Assembly (NCBI GenBank): GCA_964436315.1
Contig: CAYTCZ010000103.1
Coordinates: 1-14,155 of the forward strand
Reading direction: 5' to 3'
DNA length: 14,155 bases
Source: CAYTCZ01 sp964436315
GTDB lineage: Bacteria; Actinomycetota; Thermoleophilia; Gaiellales; Gaiellaceae
The notes under the pieces were generated by a model, which did not search any database, was not told the DNA's origin, and saw only the letters and a program-made list of their open reading frames with translations. Of the stretch, positions 8,001 through 14,155 are shown piece after piece (position 1 is the stretch's first letter; every line of letters begins with the position of its first letter). A program made the position numbers and the translations under genes.

Positions 8001-11000
8001 TTTCCGACACATGCGAGAGTTCGTTCTCTGCTCTCCTAAGTCGCCCCGATAGACCGTCGTACGCCAACCCAGTCTCGTGCGAACCTGTGCTCCCGTCGTC
8101 GTTCTCCCAACGCAAGATTTCTCTTCGTGGCCGGCCAAAGAGATCGTACGACTCATAGTTGTATGTCGCCTCGCGCGTTCCACTACTATCTAGTCCGGCG
8201 CGCACCATCGCCGAGAGCACGGGAACGCTGGCACCGACAACATTGGATACCTCGTTGTACTTCATTCCGAACGAGGTTTCCGTGCAATCCGACAGTTTGC
8301 AGCGCCGCACGCGGTGGGCAGTCGGAAGAGGCGCCCTGCCGTCCCAAGGTCCGCTGCTATAGTCAACGGCTACCTCGTGGAGAAAGTCGCCGCCATAAGC
8401 CCGACTCAGGAGTATACTTTGTCCATACTCGTTGACTGTCGTAGTAACGGTCTCTAGACTTGTAATCTCTGAATCAAGAACGGTTCTCCGCTCTACTCTG
8501 CGCGGATAGAGGAACTTCCTTCCGTAGCTATCGGACTGCTCCTCCCATGCCGTATCTGCGGACTCCGTCTCGACGAGTGAGGACAATACCGGTCCAGACT
8601 CAGTCATTCTGGCAAACACTTCCCGCACTACCTTGACCGGCCTACCGATGCGTGGATGCAGCTCCTGGTTTACCCCACCTCGAACTCGTGGCTCGTAGGT
8701 GGTCGAAACTCGCTCACCGGTCCCGTAGTTGAGGGACACATATGATAGGGGCCCTACTACACTCTTGTTCTCTTCGTCCACGGTCCAGCCGCTGTATGTG
8801 TATCCAACTCGCCCCCACGTTGGATCACTCATTAGCCCGTCTTCCCGATATCGATATTGAATCTCAGACACGAGCAGTCGTTGCGGGGTCCGACAGCCAA
8901 ATCCAGGAACGGCGTCACAATCCGCGTCGGTGTTATTGACTACACCTGTGGTACCGGAAGCGTAAGTAACGCGGTGGCCCGAGAGCTCGCCGAACTCGTC
9001 GGTCTGCGTGACGGAAGTCAACAGTCCGCCTCGTTCTTCGCTAGGAGACTTGCGAACGTACCAGTCGTCGCGCCCCGGCTTATAGACGATCATCTCGGGC
9101 CTTTGATCGCCGCCAAACTCGCCGATGTAATATGGCATTCGGCCGGCCCACGCGCCTGGACACAGGTAATCGGTCTCGTCCGCATACTGGTTAATGACTG
9201 GATCTTCGGCCCAAGATGACCAGGACAAACCTTGGCCTGTTCCCTCAAACAGTGCGGTTGCGAAACCGTTGCTATCAAAGCTGAAGTCGGTTGGGTTGCC
9301 GCTGGCTACGATCATGGACATGTCTACGTATCCATCCGAGTTAAAGTCAGCGAATCCAGCTTGTTCTAGGTAACGCATGTATACGTCAAAGCCTAGATCG
9401 ATCAGCCGAGGATAGAACTCCGTTGTTCCGGTTCCTTCCAGGACCATCAGCTTGACCACATCATCCGCATCGTGACGGGGCGCATAGGGGGCGGCGCATG
9501 GGGCCACGAGGTCGCTCGGAGTGGGATCGTACGCGACCAGGAAGTCGAGGTTACCGTCACCCGTCAACTCGATGGGCATCGCGGTATGTGCCGCACGAAG
9601 CCAAGCTGGGACATCCGCGACACGGGAGTAGCCTCCTCCTGGGTGACCCTTCCAAATACCAGATGGGCTTGCCGAATCTCCGTATGTCAGCAGCACATCC
9701 GGGTATCCATCCCCGGTAAAGTCACTAAAGATCGGGTGCGAGAGGTAGCCTGTGCCGGCAGTTGGAACCGGCATGTGACCCATCGGAGTCCAGGTTACGT
9801 CGTACAGGTCATCGGGGTCGAAGCACCGCAGGTTTGTCCGCAGAAAATCGTACGGCTGTCCAGAACGGTCGATTTCGGCAATGACCCATCTCTTTCGGTC
9901 TGGGTCGTAGGGGTCGGTTTCGCAGAACGTGACCTCGGTTCTTGCATCCTCGTCTGCATTCACGAAGGTCAGCTGGTAGAACTCCTCGCGGGCCGTGGAC
10001 AAGACGTTCGATTCGAAACTACCGTCACCTCGCGCACGCGAGTAGACTAGGTGCCTTTCCGGATCACCTGACGGATCCGGGGTCTGAACTCGGAGCAGGT
10101 CGTCAAAGCCATCCTCATCAACGTCGACCACGGAGGGAAGGAGGTCCCACCACTGGTGAGGGCGCGGGTACCACTGAGACCCACCATCCGCCGCCAGCCC
10201 GACGAAGTCGACGCCTGTCTCGACTTCGAATGGGCCGCCTTCGGCGCCAGTCAGATCGGTCAGGGCGACGTAACGAGCCGTGTAGACAGACTCATTCTCA
10301 GGCCCGCTTTCGAGGTGCAAGAAGTGGTTGATGTTTCGGTTGAGCTCGTCGATGATGAGGAGGAGGTCCGCTCCTGGAATGTCGTCAAACTCTCCGAAGA
10401 TAGGAGGCCATCTGTGTCCGGGGGTTGGAAGCCCGTAGTCAGCGTCAACCACACGGCGAAATCCCAGCGGGGGAAGCGCAACCGCCTCGCTCTCCTCGGG
10501 GTCATCTTCGCGCCAGCCCTTTTGCGTGTCGTAGCCGAAGACGAGGGGGGACGAGCACCACTCTGGGGTGTCGACGAGAGTGCACTTGCTTATCGTTTCG
10601 AGTCTCCGTCGCCCCCAGGCCCCGTGGGTGAGTCGATACTCATAGACGGGAACAATCGGAGCAGAGGGGTCGTCACGGTCGACGACTGACTTTATGACGA
10701 TCTTTGCGAGACGCCCGGCGGTGGCGACTCCGACGCCGAACAGCCAACTAACTTCTCCAGCGTCGACATCGTTGGCGTCGTAGATGAACTCGACCTCACG
10801 GGCAGCCTTTTGGGTTGGATGGACCGTGTAGAGAATTCGTTTGGGCCGAGCGACGGTACGGGGAAGATCCGCAACGACCGCATCGGTGATCCGCTCGTAC
10901 TCCAGATCGTACGAGTTCAGCCATCGGTCTTCGGTTCGGTCTTCGAGCCACATGGCAGTCCCCACGCTCGAGGAACCGCCTGAGGCGACACGACTATTCT

Positions 11001-11532
11001 CCGTTCTTCCGTAGTACCGATTGGTCTGCTCGACATCGTGACGAGCTTCCCAGTGATCATCGCCAAAGTAGTATCGATAGGTGAACCCCGTGGACGGCTC
11101 CGCTCTGTAGTCTTCATATGTCGTTGTGAAGTTGGTCTTCCAGAGTGGAGACCCATCAACACAGTAGCTGACCTCAGCACGCCCGGTGCGCTGCCGATTT
11201 GCGCAGCGATGGATGCTTCCGACCCCGGAGAGGGTCCACCCTGGCCCGACGTGAGACGCGAGGTGGGGTGTGTCACCGGAGTACTCCAGAGAGAGCACGG
11301 GCGCCATCTGTCCACGACCAGGGGGGAGCTCAAGCGGGACGCTCACCGAGATGCTTCCACTACTGCGATTCTCAATCGTGTAGTTAATCTGCTGGTCTTC
11401 GGTGGTAGTGACGCGATACGACACACTGGCAGCGGACTGAACCGAGCCGGTCTCCTCGGGCTCCCCACAGGATGATCCCAGGAAGGCAATTGCAATAGCG
11501 CATAGAACTACAGTGGGTTGAATTCGTTGCAC
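4840..11532 (-). CDS. SpvB/VCBS/RHS-repeat lipoprotein, polymorphic toxin shell
   Basis: A 2230-residue exported protein. Residues 1-22 look like a lipoprotein signal (hydrophobic core, then LGSSC). Residues ~45-250 match the SpvB N-terminal domain (PLELPPGRGQMAPVLSLEYS and GPGWTLSG). VCBS/FG-GAP-like calcium loops follow: DVDEDGFDD (~470), DFTGDGYPD (~605), ELTGDGNLD (~660), DFNSDGYVD (~730). A TcdB-middle-like region is near 847 (TSVTQTDEFGELSGHRVTY). RHS/YD repeats run ~1020-1860. The RHS core ends with AGVFLSPDP (~1870) and LYGYAHQDPVSTLDMNG (D1904), the usual site where the shell self-cleaves its cargo. Beyond it come a ~150-residue spacer, a hydrophobic Gly/Ala-rich stretch (~2060-2117) and the HTE half of a deaminase-like toxin. 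From about residue 2190 the frame is shifted, so the last ~39 residues are not native. The GTG start has a good ribosome-binding site. RHS shells encapsulate C-terminal toxins; here Sec export and lipidation suggest surface display rather than type VI delivery. Confidence 0.93.
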   Translation of the reverse strand: MQRIQPTVVLCAIAIAFLGSSCGEPEETGSVQSAASVSYRVTTTEDQQINYTIENRSSGSISVSVPLELPPGRGQMAPVLSLEYSGDTPHLASHVGPGWTLSGVGSIHRCANRQRTGRAEVSYCVDGSPLWKTNFTTTYEDYRAEPSTGFTYRYYFGDDHWEARHDVEQTNRYYGRTENSRVASGGSSSVGTAMWLEDRTEDRWLNSYDLEYERITDAVVADLPRTVARPKRILYTVHPTQKAAREVEFIYDANDVDAGEVSWLFGVGVATAGRLAKIVIKSVVDRDDPSAPIVPVYEYRLTHGAWGRRRLETISKCTLVDTPEWCSSPLVFGYDTQKGWREDDPEESEAVALPPLGFRRVVDADYGLPTPGHRWPPIFGEFDDIPGADLLLIIDELNRNINHFLHLESGPENESVYTARYVALTDLTGAEGGPFEVETGVDFVGLAADGGSQWYPRPHQWWDLLPSVVDVDEDGFDDLLRVQTPDPSGDPERHLVYSRARGDGSFESNVLSTAREEFYQLTFVNADEDARTEVTFCETDPYDPDRKRWVIAEIDRSGQPYDFLRTNLRCFDPDDLYDVTWTPMGHMPVPTAGTGYLSHPIFSDFTGDGYPDVLLTYGDSASPSGIWKGHPGGGYSRVADVPAWLRAAHTAMPIELTGDGNLDFLVAYDPTPSDLVAPCAAPYAPRHDADDVVKLMVLEGTGTTEFYPRLIDLGFDVYMRYLEQAGFADFNSDGYVDMSMIVASGNPTDFSFDSNGFATALFEGTGQGLSWSSWAEDPVINQYADETDYLCPGAWAGRMPYYIGEFGGDQRPEMIVYKPGRDDWYVRKSPSEERGGLLTSVTQTDEFGELSGHRVTYASGTTGVVNNTDADCDAVPGFGCRTPQRLLVSEIQYRYREDGLMSDPTWGRVGYTYSGWTVDEENKSVVGPLSYVSLNYGTGERVSTTYEPRVRGGVNQELHPRIGRPVKVVREVFARMTESGPVLSSLVETESADTAWEEQSDSYGRKFLYPRRVERRTVLDSEITSLETVTTTVNEYGQSILLSRAYGGDFLHEVAVDYSSGPWDGRAPLPTAHRVRRCKLSDCTETSFGMKYNEVSNVVGASVPVLSAMVRAGLDSSGTREATYNYESYDLFGRPRREILRWENDDGSTGSHETGLAYDGLSGRLRRAENELSHVSEIEYDPVWSHPTSTTINGRVVGRSKSDWMGRISDLWERATGWTSRVIVRDSDGSSTVRRYGDTAGYLLGTSTYTADGRLLSTSQRTSADGWFGHSVVYDQETRQPLRRYRAGSGSPTITMWHPDTDLPSGEWWTGGRNQVQRVISEDGAEWSYVQEGRNLTVLGPRGELTEVTFDLAGNVLSTTEPADEAGGARGTTHYEYDQHGLVSLTIDANGSKYGVLRDPWGRVLLADHPDSGKVRHSYDGRGLLQVMENLTSSTKSRFEYDRLGRLEYESHERGGDVIWTRRKYDTAPNGIGRLARVESSSGVLEEYEYDSAGRVALQRMVIEGQQYDLRVHDYEGVQPALIEFGIPNASAVSSLQVQYSYDAAGALNSVQIPGDPAPAVDVEARDDLGRVSSVRVGGVRSQEVYDNNRLAERQIIRGVLPPEVQSFGWNSYGQLDETVQQDREGVGTTVASTYRYTLRGLLDSQTITRGGDSFVVEDREYDLTGQLVGINGRSHTRDEINGAHRYEMLDMPNGEVRPVYDETGSIVEAGKHLLKYDAGGRLTSIDDGVSWVSLGYGHGDIPVSERRLGTKLVMPTAGYVRVDDKVTLISLGQFAGLDATVVVDHNSGQHALEIQQLDSQLSGGQVYDEGGSLIESGTYSAGGRPLNDAWSEDPAELEERPPWRLGFATHGTPFGGAITTMGPRAYSAEAGVFLSPDPIYDMQSPRDLDLYGYAHQDPVSTLDMNGASEWRYGATAVVDRPRWIGDESVTINGNTWYLVPFSIVEKYSGMRASQLRRFCNSPTCLYGYGQGRPSGRIAGSVHLDWLRSYRQGTAATPAPGGSPDAGPAASAALSLVDRPMSREDFEAMILGLSDGLNPFNGHEGRNMGLSQRPYEQGRVVGASTGLVIDGLMLDVGTTLMGGGVLSLTGVGALAAVPAALAGAGIAVAGVMGGVVHGRELADALGRVGDGPSIVHHRGPGHEADYIFSRPGRNGPKKILGQGRVASGGSGKRKLTFKEQLETHTERKIIRRRVAPVFVQETGSRSLVLGLLVLLVPVPLATGWVAPPTC

Positions 11533-11536
11533 GGCG

Positions 11537-11542
11537 CCTCCA
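11537..11542 (-). promoter_or_regulatory. Ribosome-binding site of the RHS gene
   Basis: The minus strand reads TGGAGG, a 4-base spacer (CGCC) and then GTG at 11532. It is one of the few strong Shine-Dalgarno sites in the window, and it supports the GTG start, which is followed directly by a lipoprotein-type signal sequence. Confidence 0.75.
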
Positions 11543-11662
11543 GCGTGTCTGTCGACTTCGATCGAGCGAAGCGCTTGAGTTCAGACAGGTCGTCGATTGA
11601 ATCGCAAAACTTGCGAGCGGAACTCGACGCGAGGACGCTGCCATAGGTTCTAGGCTGAAGCA

Positions 11663-11689
11663 ACCGTCTGATTATGAATCATAGACGGT
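11663..11689. promoter_or_regulatory. 11-bp-stem hairpin upstream of the RHS gene
   Basis: ACCGTCT (11663-11669) and AGACGGT (11683-11689) are perfect arms. Inside them GATT (11670-11673) pairs with AATC (11677-11680) around an ATG loop, leaving only a 2-base AT bulge. It lies ~220 bp after the kelch stop and ~130 bp before the RHS start. With no T-run it is not a classical intrinsic terminator. A dyad operator or a factor-dependent terminator or attenuator is possible. Confidence 0.5.
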
Positions 11690-11911
11690 ACGGAAGCTCC
11701 CGAGCGCGGCTTCGAAGTTCACCCACGGCTCCTTCTGCGAAGGGGGCGTCAGGAAGCAGAGGCGGAAGGGGCGAACGAGGAGAGTTGGGCTCGGCCGTCG
11801 AACACGTTGGGCGAGGGATGAGGTCGCTCGGGGCTTGGCGCGTCGCTCCAGGGCGGACCCGAGCGATCGCAAGGCAGCTCCCGTTCGCCGAGTATCTCGA
11901 CTGATCGGTGG

Positions 11912-12012
11912 TCAACGCTCGTCGAGCCAGAGCACCTCTCGGAGGGGGCCGTCGCCGTCGTAGCCGGAGAACATCACGCCGATGCCCGAGGGCGCGGGGA
12001 ACGAGGCAGCGA
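11912..12012 (-). repeat. Direct repeat partner of 2953-3055 flanking the island
   Basis: The last 32 codons and stop of the kelch gene are repeated in the same orientation 8.96 kb away at 2953-3055. They share about 94% of aligned bases and differ by one 2-bp indel. Between the two copies lies the entire lower-GC RHS island. Confidence 0.88.
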
Positions 12013-12967
12013 AGCCGCGCGGCAAGAGCGGATCGGCGAGCTCGATGGGCGTGAAGCCCTCACCGGACACGTAGCGGAAGAGCCCGGCCATGGGGTTCAT
12101 GTTCTGGTCGTAGCCGCCCTGGAAGACGAAGCCGTCGTCGGTGGCGCGGAACCAGGGGACGCGCCGCCCCTCGACGCCCGCGCCGTCGTGCTCCTGGGTC
12201 CACGCGTCGCCCGAGAAGCGCCAGACGTCGGCGTAGAAGCCCTCGCCGAGCGCGGAGCGCGACCCGGCGAAGAGGACGAGGTCGTCACCGTCGGGCCAGA
12301 GCACTCCGTCGTAGCGGGGCGCCGGGCGATCGCCGCTGACGGCGACCTCGACCCAGCCCTCGTCCTGGGCGCGGTAGAGGACGTCGCTCGCGCCCGAGTC
12401 GGCGACGCCGCCGAACCAGTAGAGCTCGCCGTCGGCCCCCTGGGTCATCATGCAGCCGAGGGTCGAGGCGGGGGTCGTGCCGGACCACTGGGTCCACTCG
12501 TCGGTCGCGAGATCGAGCTCCCAGGTCTCCGGCTCGGCGAGGAAGGGGCCGCTCAGATCGCGACCGCCGGCGACGACCACCACGTCGCGCGCGGCGTCGT
12601 AGGCGGCGCAGCCGCAATAGCGTGCCGCGGGCCCACCCGTGGTGCCGATCGGGGTCGCGACCAGCGCGTCGCCCTCCCAGTCGTAGCGGAAGGCCGTGTC
12701 GAGCGTGGTGCCGCTGATGCTGGTGGCGGTGGTGCCGCCGAAGAGCACCGCCGAGGTCGGACCGACGTCCACGACGAGCGCGCCCCAGACCATGAGCGGT
12801 CCGTCGGCGGGCTCGGCGACCGGGTGCCACGCGAGGGCCGCCTCGGGGCCGGCGTCGGCGACCGCGGCGTCCGGTGTGGTGCCGCCGTCGGTGGGATCGA
12901 TGCCGTCGTCGTCGCCGCACCCGGCGGCGAGCGCGAGCAGTAGGGTCGTGAACGCGATTCGAGTCAT
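11912..12967 (-). CDS. Kelch-repeat (beta-propeller) lipoprotein
   Basis: A 351-residue exported protein from the ATG at 12967, which begins MTRIAFTTLLLALAAGC. This is a compact lipoprotein signal ending LAAGC with the lipid-bearing Cys at 17. A GTG-type start 30 bp upstream would put ten extra residues before the signal and is less likely. After the Cys comes an Asp/Gly/Thr/Ala-rich linker (DDDGIDPTDGG) to about residue 45. The rest is a chain of kelch-type blades, each with a hydrophobic strand, a Gly pair and later aromatic residues: AVLFGG, VVVAGGRD...ETWELDLATDEWTQW, LYWFGGVAD, LVLFAGSRS...DVWRFSGDAWTQ, FVFQGGYDQ and VMFSGYDGDG...EVLWLDE. Five or six blades suggest a propeller with a binding rather than catalytic role; the ligand is unknown. 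Codon use is high-GC like the host. Its last ~100 bp recur at 2953-3055. Confidence 0.85.
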   Translation of the reverse strand: MTRIAFTTLLLALAAGCGDDDGIDPTDGGTTPDAAVADAGPEAALAWHPVAEPADGPLMVWGALVVDVGPTSAVLFGGTTATSISGTTLDTAFRYDWEGDALVATPIGTTGGPAARYCGCAAYDAARDVVVVAGGRDLSGPFLAEPETWELDLATDEWTQWSGTTPASTLGCMMTQGADGELYWFGGVADSGASDVLYRAQDEGWVEVAVSGDRPAPRYDGVLWPDGDDLVLFAGSRSALGEGFYADVWRFSGDAWTQEHDGAGVEGRRVPWFRATDDGFVFQGGYDQNMNPMAGLFRYVSGEGFTPIELADPLLPRGFAASFPAPSGIGVMFSGYDGDGPLREVLWLDER

Positions 12968-13064
12968 GCTCGCGTACGAAGCAAGCTGCGTTCCCACCCG
13001 ATTCCCCGACGAATGCGGGGGAACGGTGCGCGGCGGCCGTGCGACGTCAGCGAACTGACGGTCT

Positions 13065-14155
13065 CTACTCGCGGAGGGTGTCGTTCGGGTCGCCGAGGAC
13101 CGGGGCGTCTTCGGCGAGGGTGTCGCCAGCGTCGAGCGGGTCGATGGCGGGCGCCTCGATCATGCCGGGGCTGCTGCGATCGGCGCGCTCTTCGTTCGCC
13201 CCGAGGAGCAGCGAGTCGAGGCCCGCGCTCTGCGGTCGGGACTCGCTCTCGAAAGCGGGCGGCGGTGCACGGAAGGTGGCGTCGGCCTCGACGGGGCGGG
13301 CGGGCGCGCCACCGAGAAGGAGCGCGTCGAGGCCGGTGGTCTCTTCGGCGGGCTCGGGGGCCGGCGGCGGCTTGGGGCGGGTCGCGTCGACGATGCGGGG
13401 CTCGAACTTGGGCACCGCCGGGCGCTCCGGCTTCTTCGTCTTGGCCCGCTTTGCGGGCTTCTTCCCGTAGCGCTCGCGGACCACGTCCTTGGCGCGGACC
13501 TTCGGGCGCGGTGGCGGCGGCGTGGGCTTCTTGCCCTGCACGAGCCGGCGGAAGAGCGCGAGCCGACGAAGCAGGCCCGTGCTGGTGAGCCCGCGACGGA
13601 CGCGATCGACGATCGGCGCACCGAGGTTCGCGAGCTTCTCGCGCCAGGCCGAGGGCTCGGCGGGCTCGGGTGAGGAGTCGTCCTCGAGCTCGTCGTCGTC
13701 TTCCTCGTGCGCGGTGGCCCTGGGCCGGCGGCGGTAGCGCGCGGCGCGGCGAGCGAGCGAGCCGCCCGCCTGTCGGACCTGCTGGCGGAAGCGGAAGCCG
13801 AGCGCCAGCGCGAGCAGCCCCACGAGCGCGAGCCAGATCCAGCCGGGCACACCCTCGCCGGTCTCCGCGACGCTGGCTTCACCGGGCACCTCGGGCAGCT
13901 CTTCGTCGAGGAGGTCCTCGACCACCTCGCGGGCGCGCGGGTGTCCGTGGCGCGCGGCTTCGCGCCACGCGTCGGCGTCGAGCACTCCACGGCTCAGGTC
14001 GGCGTCCGCCTCGAGCGCGAGCAGCGCGGCGCGGACCTCCGGCGAGTCGGGTGCGAGCAGCGCCGCGCGGCGCACGAAGCGCTCGGCTGACGCGGTGTCG
14101 GCCTCGGCGAGCGCGAGATAGGCCTCGGCGATGGCCGGCCGGCGCGGGTGCATCG
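13065..14155 (-). CDS. TPR-like membrane protein with disordered C-terminal tail (5' end outside window)
   Basis: At least 362 residues are visible; the reading frame is open to the edge of the window, so the true start is probably outside and the Met at 14153 may be internal. Numbering from that Met, residues 1-85 are Ala/Leu-rich helices with TPR-like spacing (AYLALAEADTASAERFVRRAA, then APDSPEVRAALL). One transmembrane segment follows at 104-120 (GWIWLALVGLLALALGF), flanked by a basic stretch. An acidic patch (HEEDDDELEDD) follows at about 149-159, then a basic Pro/Lys-rich region to ~265. The tail contains two copies of a short motif, GLDALLLG (274-281) and GLDSLLLG (311-318), and ends acidic. 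The function is unknown; it may be an inner-membrane scaffold with periplasmic TPRs or the reverse. Codon use is typical host high-GC. Confidence 0.75.
   Translation of the reverse strand, partial: MHPRRPAIAEAYLALAEADTASAERFVRRAALLAPDSPEVRAALLALEADADLSRGVLDADAWREAARHGHPRAREVVEDLLDEELPEVPGEASVAETGEGVPGWIWLALVGLLALALGFRFRQQVRQAGGSLARRAARYRRRPRATAHEEDDDELEDDSSPEPAEPSAWREKLANLGAPIVDRVRRGLTSTGLLRRLALFRRLVQGKKPTPPPPRPKVRAKDVVRERYGKKPAKRAKTKKPERPAVPKFEPRIVDATRPKPPPAPEPAEETTGLDALLLGGAPARPVEADATFRAPPPAFESESRPQSAGLDSLLLGANEERADRSSPGMIEAPAIDPLDAGDTLAEDAPVLGDPNDTLRE

Larger units (their letters stand above)
11533..11911. other. Intergenic region between kelch and RHS genes
   Basis: This 379-bp stretch has no gene I can support. 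The kelch-proximal part (about 11700-11911) is GC-rich; the part nearer the RHS gene is more AT-rich and holds a strong hairpin (11663-11689). A smaller hairpin, TCGCAA/TTGCGA around an AAC loop, is at about 11602-11616, and an AAGCGCTT palindrome is near 11569. The RHS promoter must lie here if the gene is not transcribed from the kelch gene. A TATGAT hexamer on the minus strand (11683-11678) resembles a -10 box, but I see no matching -35 box. Confidence 0.5.

Noticed and set aside
11674..11904. Possible small gene in the kelch-RHS intergenic region, either strand
   Set aside because: The frames are Arg/Ser/Pro-rich, lack a convincing ribosome-binding site, and overlap the dyad; no recognisable motif.
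2953..12012. Site-specific att sites of an integrative element
   Set aside because: No integrase, transposase or tRNA is visible between the repeats, and the repeat boundaries follow gene structure (ending at the stop codon) with synonymous divergence. Recombination between paralogues fits at least as well.
12188..12943. Plus-strand open frame opposite the kelch gene
   Set aside because: Antisense shadow with Gly/Arg/Ala low complexity.

Overview
The window looks like a chromosomal piece of a high-GC myxobacterium-like bacterium, probably a member of the Polyangia or a Sandaracinus-like lineage. The reasons are a very high GC third position in the housekeeping genes and short lipoprotein signals followed by Asp/Gly/Thr/Ala-rich linkers (the kelch protein begins its mature part with C-G-D-D-D-G). 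It also carries a very long lipoprotein combining SpvB, VCBS-like and RHS parts. This placement is inference; there is no rRNA or other marker. Every gene I accept is on the minus strand, so transcription runs from high to low coordinates.

Layout, in the direction of transcription. (1) 14155-13065: a partial membrane protein with a TPR-like N-terminus and a long disordered tail. (2) 12967-11912: a kelch/beta-propeller lipoprotein. (3) About 11900-3060: an island of clearly lower GC. It holds a 2230-codon SpvB/VCBS/RHS lipoprotein gene, a C-terminal deaminase-like toxin tip broken by a frameshift, a gene for an FGE-sulfatase-fold protein starting on the toxin stop codon (ATGA overlap), and a small Cys-rich putative lipoprotein. 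(4) 3093-2953: a scar in which the start of one lost gene is fused to the last ~100 bp of a second kelch gene, a paralogue of the one at 11912. (5) 2899-95: ordinary high-GC chromosome with a small membrane-anchored protein, a DUF1385 membrane protein and release factor 1 (prfA).

The main result is a polymorphic-toxin locus. The RHS shell ends in a standard core (FLSPDP ... DMNG), followed by a variable C-terminus with a hydrophobic stretch and then a domain with an HTE motif. The matching zinc half (GTRPPC ... GC) is present but in another reading frame, so the toxin as sequenced is interrupted. Reading that other frame shows that the toxin stop at 4709-4711 overlaps the ATG of the FGE-fold gene by four bases. 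This position is typical of an immunity gene, and the protein is acidic and lacks the catalytic cysteine pair of true formylglycine-generating enzymes. I propose it as an FGE-fold immunity protein, which would be an unusual fold for that role. The island is flanked on both sides by the 3' end of a kelch gene, which suggests how it was inserted or rearranged.
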